In this document: positions 1 through 5,165 of the stretch, in pieces
How the letters are laid out: the number at the start of each line of letters is the position of its first letter
Position numbering within the stretch: position 1 is the stretch's first letter
Assembly: GCA_031259225.1 (NCBI GenBank)
Contig: JAIRLT010000108.1
Coordinates: 1 to 5,167, forward strand
Length of the DNA: 5,167 bases
Direction: 5' to 3'
Source: Prevotellaceae bacterium
Lineage (GTDB): Bacteria > Bacteroidota > Bacteroidia > Bacteroidales > UBA932
Made by a program: the position numbers and the translations under genes
The notes under the pieces: model-generated
Databases searched by the model: none
Seen by the model: only the letters and a program-made list of their open reading frames with translations
What the model was told of the DNA's origin: nothing

Positions 1-2324
1 TCGTGCCGGATAGCATCGCGGATAATGTTTTCATGGAATGGATGCACTTCCGTAACTATCGGATGGCGGTTGGGCGGCGGGGTATGGATGAGGGACAGGT
101 CGCGCGCCCCCATCAATGAAAACTGCAACGTGCGCGGGATAGGTGTGGCGGTCATGGTCAGCGTATCAACGTGGAGCTTCAACTGCCGCAGTTTTTCCTT
201 TGCCGGGACGCCGAACTTCTGCTCTTCATCAATGATGAGCAGCCCGAGGTCTTTGAAGCGTACATCTTTTCCCAGCAGTTTGTGCGTCCCGATAATAATA
301 TCGGTTTTTCCCTGCGCCAGCGCCAGTAGCGTTTCCTTTCCCTGTTTGGCGGAACGCAGGCGCGACACATAATCGACCGTTACCGGGAAATCCGCCAGCC
401 GTGCCGAGAATGTTTTATAATGCTGTAATGCCAGGATGGTGGTAGGCACCAGTATGGCAACCTGTTTGCCGTCGGCGGCGGCTTTGAATGCCGCGCGGAT
501 AGCCACTTCCGTTTTCCCGAAACCGACGTCGCCGCAAATGAGCCGGTCCATGGGACAAGGGCGTTCCATGTCGGCTTTCACGGCTTGCGTGGCTTTGAGT
601 TGGTCGGGCGTGTCTTCGTAAATAAACGACGCCTCGAGTTCATGTTGCAGGTAAGTATCGCCGGCGAAAGCAAAGCCTTTGGTCTGTTTGCGCAGGGCAT
701 ACAGGGCAATGAGTTCACGGGCGATATCCTTTACTTTCCGTTTGGCGGATTGCTTCATGTTTTGCCAGCGTGCGCTGCCGAGCTTGTTTATTTTCGGCGG
801 TTCGCTGTCCCTGCTTTTGTACTTCGCAATGCGGTGCAGCCCGTGGATATTGACAAACAACACATCATTGTCGCGGTAAATCAGCTTCACCGCTTCCTGT
901 GTTTTCCCCTCTACATTCATTTTCACCAATCCGCCGAAGACGCCAATACCATGGTCAATATGCACGATGTAGTCGCCGGTTTGCATGCCGGTCAGTTCCT
1001 GCCATGTCAGCCGTTCGCTTTTCTCTACTGCGCGGCGCAACGGTACGCGGTGGTAGCGTTCGAACAACTGGTGGTCGGTGTAGCAGCAGATACGCAGCGT
1101 ATGGTCGATGAACCCCTCGTGCGGCGTGAACGGCACGAATTCAAACGGAAGATGCGTTTTCTTGATAGATGCAAAAACCGCTTTCAGCCGCTCCGTCTGG
1201 GCGCTGTTTCCGGAAAAGATATAGGTACGGTAGCCCTGTTCGGCATGGGCGGCAATGTCGGCGGCGAGCAATTCGAAGTTCCTGTTGAATACCGGTTGCG
1301 GGGAGGTGGAGAAAGAATGGAGAGTGAAGAGTGGAGAGTGGAGAGTGGGCTGACGCCACCGTGCGCTTGTCGCAATTCTCCCTTCTCCACTCTCCACTCT
1401 CCACTCCCTGAATACGACGATTGCTTCTTTGCCCGCTGGCAGGCGCGCCCCATGCCCCACGCCCAGCGTGCCGGATAACGCTTCCGGTGGCATCATCCGG
1501 TGGCGCAGTGGTTCTTTTTCCCACAGCAATTCCAATACGTCGAGGGTATATGTCCATTCTTCCACCCATACCGTGAGCGGGCTGCCGGCAAATTCAAACA
1601 AGGTGGAATACCGGGTGCCGCCGGCGGCTTCCTGTAAGTCTGCGATGATTTCCATGCCCGGCAACCGTTGCTCCGACAGTTGTGTATTGACATTGAACGT
1701 GCGGATACTTTCTACCTCGTCGCCGAAAAAGTCAATGCGGCAGGGAAGGTTGCCGGCAAAAGAAAAAACATCGACAATGCTTCCGCGCACGGCATACTGC
1801 CCCGGCTCCACCACAAAATCGACGCGTTCAAAGCCGCAGGAATGCAGGGTTTCACAAAGGAAATCCATGGAAATACGTTCGCCGGTGTGCAGCGGCAGCG
1901 TGTTACGTGTCATCTCTTCACGCGCGACCACCAGCTCGGCAAGGGCTTCGGGGTAGGTAACTATCAGGCACGGGCAGCCGGTATGCAAGGCATTCAGCGC
2001 GGCGGTACGCTGCACCCGGTTTGACGTGTCGGGCTGCCCGTATTCAATGCTGCGCTTGAAGGAGGCGGGAAGGAAGAAAACACGTTCGGGATTGCACCAC
2101 AGCCCCAAGTCGTGGCAGCGGTATTCGGCGTCGTCACGGTTGGACGCTATATATACAAAGTTCACCGCCGAATTGTTGAATAACGACGCAGCAGCCAGCG
2201 TGCGCGCTGCGCCGTGCAAGCCGCGCAGGAGCGTAATTTTCCCGTCATTCGCGGCGTGTAGCGAATGTAGTTGCCGGCAGGCTTTCTGGTCGGCAAAACA
2301 GTTGATGAGTGTTTGCGTATCCAC
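1..2324 (-). CDS. mfd: Mfd, transcription-repair coupling factor (N-terminal 774 codons, 3' end outside window)
   Basis: Mfd is a cytoplasmic ATP-dependent DNA translocase that removes stalled RNA polymerase from damaged DNA and recruits UvrA for nucleotide excision repair. Reading the minus strand, one frame stays open from GTG at 2324 to the window start. In order it shows a UvrB-homology region (SFKRSIEYGQ at residues 88-97, YAVRGSIVDVF at 177-187), an RNA-polymerase-interacting CarD-like domain (TGDYIVHIDHG from 449, then GVFGG), and the first translocase lobe with Walker A GDVGFGKT (598-605), Walker B DEEQ (699-702) and TATPIPRTLQ (725-734). Family members are about 1,100-1,150 residues, so the second lobe and C-terminal UvrA-masking domain are missing here only because the window ends. 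No in-frame ATG exists near the 5' end; GTG at 2324 is chosen, with TTG at 2348 as the alternative, but the promoter-like TACCTTTG lies between them and favours GTG. Residues about 306-338 are an extra segment encoded by a palindromic heptamer-repeat insertion. Identity is very sure; the exact start is moderately sure. Confidence 0.96.
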   Translation of the reverse strand, partial: MDTQTLINCFADQKACRQLHSLHAANDGKITLLRGLHGAARTLAAASLFNNSAVNFVYIASNRDDAEYRCHDLGLWCNPERVFFLPASFKRSIEYGQPDTSNRVQRTAALNALHTGCPCLIVTYPEALAELVVAREEMTRNTLPLHTGERISMDFLCETLHSCGFERVDFVVEPGQYAVRGSIVDVFSFAGNLPCRIDFFGDEVESIRTFNVNTQLSEQRLPGMEIIADLQEAAGGTRYSTLFEFAGSPLTVWVEEWTYTLDVLELLWEKEPLRHRMMPPEALSGTLGVGHGARLPAGKEAIVVFREWRVESGEGRIATSARWRQPTLHSPLFTLHSFSTSPQPVFNRNFELLAADIAAHAEQGYRTYIFSGNSAQTERLKAVFASIKKTHLPFEFVPFTPHEGFIDHTLRICCYTDHQLFERYHRVPLRRAVEKSERLTWQELTGMQTGDYIVHIDHGIGVFGGLVKMNVEGKTQEAVKLIYRDNDVLFVNIHGLHRIAKYKSRDSEPPKINKLGSARWQNMKQSAKRKVKDIARELIALYALRKQTKGFAFAGDTYLQHELEASFIYEDTPDQLKATQAVKADMERPCPMDRLICGDVGFGKTEVAIRAAFKAAADGKQVAILVPTTILALQHYKTFSARLADFPVTVDYVSRLRSAKQGKETLLALAQGKTDIIIGTHKLLGKDVRFKDLGLLIIDEEQKFGVPAKEKLRQLKLHVDTLTMTATPIPRTLQFSLMGARDLSLIHTPPPNRHPIVTEVHPFHENIIRDAIRH
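1319..1409. repeat. Palindromic heptamer-array insert inside mfd
   Basis: The left arm (1319-1346) is four 7-bp units: GGAGAGT, GAAGAGT, GGAGAGT, GGAGAGT. The right arm (1375-1409) is five inverted units: ATTCTCC, CTTCTCC, ACTCTCC, ACTCTCC, ACTCCCT. The arms can pair as a stem of about 28 bp with a few mismatches. The 28-bp spacer starts with GGCTGACGCC and contains a small TGCG/CGCA hairpin (1362-1374). The segment is translated in the mfd frame without a stop and gives low-complexity peptide (WRVESGE on one side, TLHSPLFTLHS on the other). It lies between the well-aligning Mfd segments ending AIVVF and beginning SPQPVFNRNFE. A GAA trinucleotide at 1311-1313 and 1410-1412 flanks a 99-bp net gain, which might be a 3-bp target duplication; a GAAT repeat at 1315 and 1410 is an alternative but would give a 95-bp gain that is out of frame. 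It resembles the Rickettsia palindromic elements in being an in-frame palindromic insert in a coding gene, but I do not recognise the sequence itself. Confidence 0.88.
1348..1357 (+). repeat. GGCTGACGCC motif, copy 1 (inside mfd insert)
   Basis: This 10-mer starts one base after the last GGAGAGT unit of the mfd insert. The same 10-mer occurs two bases after the left heptamer array of the IVP-bearing element. It is an imperfect palindrome (GGC, TGAC, GCC) able to form a tiny hairpin. Its function is unknown; a conserved terminal motif of the element family is the inference. Confidence 0.6.
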
Positions 2325-2334
2325 TTTACGGGAA

Positions 2335-2365
2335 CAAAGGTATTCCAAAATTCAAAGATTTCAAA
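2335..2365 (-). promoter_or_regulatory. Putative Bacteroidota-type promoter of mfd
   Basis: On the minus strand, TACCTTTG (2342 down to 2335) matches the Bacteroidota -7 consensus TAnnTTTG. A TTTG (2365 down to 2362) lies 19 bases upstream, the usual spacing for the -33 element. Transcription would begin only about 5 bases before the GTG at 2324, so the mRNA would be almost leaderless; this fits the lack of a Shine-Dalgarno sequence. This is a consensus match read by eye, not a mapped start. Confidence 0.55.
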
Positions 2366-2408
2366 ATGGAAAGCAGGAAGCTTCAAAGTATCATTCAAAA
2401 TTAAGTTG

Positions 2409-2416
2409 TATCTTTG
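2409..2416 (+). promoter_or_regulatory. Putative -7 element for the gamma-carbonic-anhydrase-like gene
   Basis: TATCTTTG matches TAnnTTTG exactly and lies 24 bases upstream of the ATG at 2441. No TTTG or TTG is seen at the expected -33 spacing, so this is a half match. A transcription start near 2422 would leave a leader of about 19 bases carrying AAAGGAAG. It also argues against the upstream TTG at 2414 as the translation start, because that codon overlaps this element. Confidence 0.5.
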
Positions 2417-2431
2417 CGCAAAATTTTAAAT

Positions 2432-2439
2432 AAAGGAAG
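2432..2439 (+). promoter_or_regulatory. Ribosome binding site deciding the start at 2441
   Basis: AAAGGAAG directly precedes the ATG at 2441. The gap between the AGGA core and the start codon is short (3 bases), but this is the only purine-rich Shine-Dalgarno-like stretch in this leader, and it supports ATG 2441 over TTG 2414. Confidence 0.5.
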
Positions 2440-2440
2440 T

Positions 2441-2950
2441 ATGCCAGTGATACGTGCTGTGCGGGGAATAACGCCGGTGATAGGGAAAAATTGTTTTATA
2501 GCCGAAACGGCAGTGGTCGTCGGCGATGTGGTCATGGGCGATGATTGCAGTATCTGGTACGGCGCGGTACTGCGCGGTGATGTGAATAGCATCCGCCTCG
2601 GCAGGCGCGTGAACATTCAGGACGGGGCGGTATTGCATACCCTGTACGAACGGTCGGTCGTGGAAATCGGCGATGACGTGAGCGTAGGGCACAATGCCAT
2701 TATCCACGGTGCAAAAGTCGGCAACAATGTACTTGTCGGCATGGGCGCTATTTTAATGGACAATGCCGTCATTCCCGACAATACGATTATCGCCGCCGGC
2801 GCTGTAGTGCTGAGTAATGCGACATTGGAACCCGGCGTATATGCGGGGCTTCCGGCAAAAAAAGTCAAAGGCAGCGATGAGAAAGTAGTCGAAATGGCGC
2901 GTACCAATGCCGCCGGCTACCTGCAATACAAAGAGTGGTTTAATTCCTGA
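2441..2950 (+). CDS. Gamma-carbonic-anhydrase-like hexapeptide-repeat protein (YrdA/PaaY type)
   Basis: The 169-residue product is a left-handed parallel beta-helix protein of the gamma carbonic anhydrase family. Repeated hexapeptide-like turns run from about residue 10 to 130 (for example VVGDVVMGDDCSI and VEIGDDVSVGHNAI). The metal-binding histidines are all present: H66, H84 and H89, with the five-residue H84-H89 spacing of the Methanosarcina enzyme Cam. R45 and D47 (in RGD) and Q60 match other conserved active-site positions, so a metal-bound trimer is likely. Many bacterial YrdA/PaaY proteins lack proven carbonic anhydrase activity, so CO2 hydration is possible but not certain. A short C-terminal helical tail follows the beta-helix (about 144-169). 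Its start is supported by an upstream AAAGGAAG and a -7 element. Its TGA stop lies inside a degenerate heptamer (TTCCTGA, 2944-2950) at the edge of the next repeat array, so the last residue or two may have been changed by the insertion. Confidence 0.93.
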   Translation: MPVIRAVRGITPVIGKNCFIAETAVVVGDVVMGDDCSIWYGAVLRGDVNSIRLGRRVNIQDGAVLHTLYERSVVEIGDDVSVGHNAIIHGAKVGNNVLVGMGAILMDNAVIPDNTIIAAGAVVLSNATLEPGVYAGLPAKKVKGSDEKVVEMARTNAAGYLQYKEWFNS

Positions 2951-2992
2951 TTTCTAATTTCTAATTTCTAATTTCTAATTTCTGATTTCTAA
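2951..2992 (+). repeat. Left heptamer array (TTTCTAA)n
   Basis: Six contiguous 7-bp units: TTTCTAA four times, TTTCTGA once (2979-2985), TTTCTAA once. A degenerate seventh unit, TTCCTGA (2944-2950), precedes them and contains the stop codon of the upstream gene. The array is followed by TT and then GGCTGACGCC. Confidence 0.95.
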
Positions 2993-2994
2993 TT

Positions 2995-3004
2995 GGCTGA
3001 CGCC
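2995..3004 (+). repeat. GGCTGACGCC motif, copy 2 (IVP element)
   Basis: Identical to the 10-mer at 1348-1357 and in the same place relative to a left heptamer array. The bases beyond it differ between the two elements, so the shared core is limited to these ten positions. Possible roles are a terminal recognition motif or a small hairpin; neither is shown. Confidence 0.6.
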
Positions 3005-3037
3005 GGATGATAAATATACACATAATACCTATTATTT

Positions 3038-3427
3038 ATGGCAACCATTATTTGTTTCGAAGATTTGGCAATTTGGCAAATGGCGCGGGATTTTTGTAAG
3101 GATATTTCTCGAATTACTAAATATGATTTATTTTCCAAAGATTTTCGATTCAAAGAACAATTGCGCGCCTCGTCCGGTTCTATTATGGACAATATTGCAG
3201 AAGGTTTTGAACGGGATGGCAATAAAGAATTTTTGCAATTCCTTTCTATTGCCAAAGGTTCTTGCGGTGAATCGCAGAGCCAGCTTTACCGGGCATTGGA
3301 TTATACTTATATAAGTAGCGAAGAATTTGCAATGTTGTATGAAAAAACAAAGAAACTTTCAAAAGACATCGGAAACTTTAGAAAATACTTAAAACAATCA
3401 GATATTACAGGCATAAAATATAAATAA
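3038..3427 (+). CDS. Four-helix-bundle protein, 23S rRNA intervening-sequence (IVP/S23) family
   Basis: The 129-residue product matches the IVP family, first known from open frames in 23S rRNA intervening sequences of Leptospira and Coxiella and widespread in Bacteroidota outside rRNA. Family signatures are visible: FEDLAIWQMARD (7-18), the KDF...KEQLRASSGSIMDNIAEGFER stretch (about 34-59), KEFLQFLSIAKGSCGE (63-78) and SQSQLYRALD (79-88), followed by a last helix of lysine-rich LYEKTKKLSKDI type. It has no signal peptide or membrane segment and is predicted all-helical, probably oligomeric and cytoplasmic. The fold is shared with Avd, the nucleic-acid-binding accessory protein of diversity-generating retroelements, but the molecular function of IVPs is not established. 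ATG at 3038 is chosen because the FEDL motif follows directly; no Shine-Dalgarno sequence is seen. The gene is much more AT-rich than its neighbours and sits between inverted heptamer arrays, suggesting it is cargo, or possibly the active part, of a small element. Confidence 0.92.
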   Translation: MATIICFEDLAIWQMARDFCKDISRITKYDLFSKDFRFKEQLRASSGSIMDNIAEGFERDGNKEFLQFLSIAKGSCGESQSQLYRALDYTYISSEEFAMLYEKTKKLSKDIGNFRKYLKQSDITGIKYK

Positions 3428-3438
3428 TTGTTTTTGAA

Positions 3439-3466
3439 TTAGAAATTAGAAATCAGAAATTAGAAA
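3439..3466 (+). repeat. Right heptamer array (TTAGAAA)n, inverted relative to the left array
   Basis: Four contiguous units: TTAGAAA, TTAGAAA, TCAGAAA, TTAGAAA. The variant TCAGAAA is the complement of the left array's TTTCTGA and sits second from one end in both, so the arms match through the variant. The array ends five bases before the nadK ATG. Confidence 0.95.
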
Positions 3467-3471
3467 TCCTT

Positions 3472-4350
3472 ATGAAAATTGCATTATATGGACGGGCGTT
3501 TACGGCTGATTTGTCGGCAGAGGTGCATTCCGCTATAACGCTGTTGCAGGAGCGGGAAGTAGCATTTTCCATCTATCGTCCGTTTTATGATTTTTTGCAC
3601 CGGGCATACGGAATAACCATTCCCGAAGCGGATACTTTTGACCGGTTGCCGCCGGACGGAACGGATTGTCTGGTAAGCATCGGTGGCGACGGCACTTTGT
3701 TGGGTAGCCTGCAACATGTGCGCGACAGCGGCATTCCGGTTATCGGAATAAACCGGGGACGGTTGGGCTTTTTGTCTGCCGCGTCGCTTGATGCCTTTCC
3801 ACAAGCGCTGGATGCGATCTTGGAAAAAAAGTACACCATAGAAAACCGCACACTGCTGGAAGTGAAAGGCGCGATTTTGCCCGCTACGGTGTACCCGTAT
3901 GCCCTCAACGAAATAGGCATCCAACGCCACAGCCCCGCCATGATTGGCGTACATGTGCAACTGAATGGCGAAAAGTTGCCGGTCTATTGGTCGGACGGTT
4001 TATTGGTCGCCACGCCTACCGGTTCCACCGCCTATTCCATGAGCGTTGGCGGACCGATTGTTATGCCGCCATCCAAGAGCTTTATTATTTCGCCTATCGC
4101 CCCGCACAATTTGAACGTACGTTCATTAGTCATTTCCGACGATACCTTGCTGGACATTACGGTCGAAACCCGCGACAGCAATGCCTTTCTAACTATCGAC
4201 AATCAACTGATTGAGATAAACTCGGGCGCGCAATTCACCGTATGCAAGGCAGGATTTACCTTGCGCATTATCCGGTTGCACGGCAGTAATTTTTTTGATA
4301 CCATGCGCGAAAAACTTTCGTGGGGAAAGGATAACCGGAATATGCATTAA
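3472..4350 (+). CDS. nadK: NAD kinase (ATP-NAD kinase)
   Basis: NadK phosphorylates NAD+ at the 2'-hydroxyl of the adenosine ribose to make NADP+, the only route to NADP in most bacteria; it acts in the cytoplasm as an oligomer. The 292-residue product has normal family length. Diagnostic motifs are the GGDGTLL loop (71-77, catalytic D73), GINRGRLGFL (92-101), ALNEIGI (144-150, NE contacting the substrate adenine), and the glycine-rich DGLLVATPTGSTAYSMSVGGP (about 175-195). A DNQ at 243-245 stands where many homologues have DGQ or DGR, which is a mild variation. The ATG at 3472 starts the expected KIALYGR beta strand. No Shine-Dalgarno sequence is visible: the bases upstream are the end of the right heptamer array followed by TCCTT. 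The DUF6089-like gene follows after 50 bases on the same strand, probably co-transcribed. Confidence 0.97.
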   Translation: MKIALYGRAFTADLSAEVHSAITLLQEREVAFSIYRPFYDFLHRAYGITIPEADTFDRLPPDGTDCLVSIGGDGTLLGSLQHVRDSGIPVIGINRGRLGFLSAASLDAFPQALDAILEKKYTIENRTLLEVKGAILPATVYPYALNEIGIQRHSPAMIGVHVQLNGEKLPVYWSDGLLVATPTGSTAYSMSVGGPIVMPPSKSFIISPIAPHNLNVRSLVISDDTLLDITVETRDSNAFLTIDNQLIEINSGAQFTVCKAGFTLRIIRLHGSNFFDTMREKLSWGKDNRNMH

Positions 4351-4400
4351 ACCACAAATAAGACATTAAGTCTAAATATTTTCATATTGTAACCTCACGA

Positions 4401-5159
4401 ATGGAGCGATTAGCCCGAAAAAAATTATTCTGTATTTTGGCATTTGTTTCTTCATTGTCTGCCGGGGCGCAGTCTTTTAATTATTTTCGCCCGGAGCCTC
4501 ACGACATAGGTATGTTTAGCGGCGCGGTTTTCTATTTGGGCGATTTAACGGATAATTACTCCCTGTTCCGCCATCTTTCTTTTAGCGCCGGACCTTTTTA
4601 CCGTTACCATTTCGATGACCGTTATTCGCTACGCGGTGAATTAGCGTTCGGCGAATTGCGCGGCGTGATGTTACGACCGGACATGCCCCCTACCAATGAT
4701 GGCGAGCAATGGGCTTTCTCCCGGTCGATGATTTTTATGGAGCTTGCCGCAGAAATCGGTTTTTTACCAATGGATGTAACGGATTTCCGGAAACGGCAAC
4801 GATGGTCGCCTTACCTTTTGGGGGGCTTGGGATTTACAGGGCTATCGCCCGACAAAAATATATTTGTGGATGAAGAAAAAATGCAAACGATGGGCGGCTA
4901 TGTCTTACTGGGCATAGGCGCAAAGATGGCTATTTTCGAACGGTTTACTTTAGGCGCCGAATGGTTGATGCGGAAAACATTCAGCGACGGGCTGGATTAC
5001 TACAAAGGAAAAGCCGGCTCCTGGGCTATCAACAAAGACTGGATAGGAACGGTCGGGATAACGTTTACTTACCGGCTCGACGAAAGCCGCACTTGCGCTG
5101 CCTATAACCGCCATGAGCCGCTCATCTTCCCGCTGAAAGGAAAACGCGTGGAGAATTAA
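4401..5159 (+). CDS. Outer-membrane beta-barrel protein, DUF6089-like
   Basis: The 252-residue product begins with a signal peptide: charged start MERLARKK, hydrophobic LFCILAFVSSLSAGA, and an AGA|Q signal peptidase I site near residues 23-24. The mature protein has alternating aromatic and polar strands typical of a small barrel (GMFSGAVFYLGDL at 37-49, FSAGPFYRYHFDDRYSLRGELAFGEL at about 61-86, SPYLLGGLGF, TLGAEWLMRKTFSDGLDYY, GTVGITFTYRL). The YLGDL and FYRYHFDDRYSLR features are those I associate with the DUF6089 family of Bacteroidota, which commonly lies between nadK and uppS-bamA; function is unknown, and a role near outer-membrane assembly is only suggested by that neighbourhood. ATG 4401 is chosen because it gives a complete signal peptide; no clear ribosome site precedes it. 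The TAA stop lies within the first AGAATTA repeat unit at the window end, so the last residues (E, N) may be encoded by the repeat. Confidence 0.8.
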   Translation: MERLARKKLFCILAFVSSLSAGAQSFNYFRPEPHDIGMFSGAVFYLGDLTDNYSLFRHLSFSAGPFYRYHFDDRYSLRGELAFGELRGVMLRPDMPPTNDGEQWAFSRSMIFMELAAEIGFLPMDVTDFRKRQRWSPYLLGGLGFTGLSPDKNIFVDEEKMQTMGGYVLLGIGAKMAIFERFTLGAEWLMRKTFSDGLDYYKGKAGSWAINKDWIGTVGITFTYRLDESRTCAAYNRHEPLIFPLKGKRVEN

Positions 5160-5165
5160 GAATTA
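5152..5165 (+). repeat. Start of a third heptamer array (AGAATTA), cut by the window end
   Basis: Two exact, contiguous copies of AGAATTA, the first containing the stop codon of the barrel gene, followed by GG. Two copies alone would be weak, but the unit length is again 7 and the position at a gene's stop matches the TTTCTAA array. The rest lies beyond the window. Confidence 0.45.

Larger units (their letters stand above)
2944..3466 (+). mobile_element. Candidate element: IVP gene bracketed by inverted heptamer arrays
   Basis: This unit comprises a left array of TTTCTAA units, GGCTGACGCC, a gene for an IVP/S23 four-helix-bundle protein, and a right array of TTAGAAA units in inverted orientation. 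The inner 21 bases of the left array (2972-2992, including the variant unit TTTCTGA) match the complement of the right array (3446-3466), so the ends form a true inverted repeat about 450 bases apart. A hand count gives about 34% G+C over 3061-3420, against the mid-50s for samples of nadK, which suggests a foreign origin. The unit sits between a gamma-carbonic-anhydrase gene and nadK and breaks neither. No transposase, integrase or reverse transcriptase is present, so mobility would need the IVP protein or trans-acting host functions. The structure is clear; the call as a mobile element is inference. Confidence 0.55.

Noticed and set aside
1315..1413. GAAT direct repeat as a 4-bp target duplication around the mfd insert
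   Set aside because: It would imply a 95-bp net gain and an ancestral frame that does not fit the Mfd sequence on both sides. The GAA repeat with a 99-bp gain fits better but is also too short to be sure.
585..1478. A 297-codon open frame on the plus strand
   Set aside because: It is antisense to mfd. The protein is low in recognisable features, and the minus-strand frame shows clear Mfd motifs over the same bases.
1141..1569. Minus-strand open frame crossing the mfd insert, containing a serine/leucine-rich repeat peptide
   Set aside because: It is in a different frame from Mfd, and its length is due to the stop-poor heptamer palindrome.
2414..2440. Upstream TTG start for the gamma-carbonic-anhydrase-like protein
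   Set aside because: It overlaps the -7 element TATCTTTG, adds nine residues not expected in the family, and lacks a ribosome site. ATG 2441 has AAAGGAAG in front.
3038..3427. Avd accessory gene of a diversity-generating retroelement
   Set aside because: The fold family is related, but no reverse transcriptase or template/variable repeat pair is seen, and the sequence signatures fit IVP/S23 better.
3429..3436. TGTTTTTG as a -7 promoter element for nadK
   Set aside because: It matches TAnnTTTG at five of six fixed positions and has no -33 TTTG at the right distance.
2951..3466. CRISPR array
   Set aside because: Units are 7 bp and contiguous with no spacers, and no cas gene is present.
2944..3466. 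A 23S rRNA intervening sequence in its usual rRNA location
   Set aside because: There is no rRNA sequence on either side; the flanks are protein-coding genes.
4360..4373. AGAC/GTCT hairpin between nadK and the barrel gene as a terminator
   Set aside because: The stem is only four base pairs with no following T run, too weak to call.
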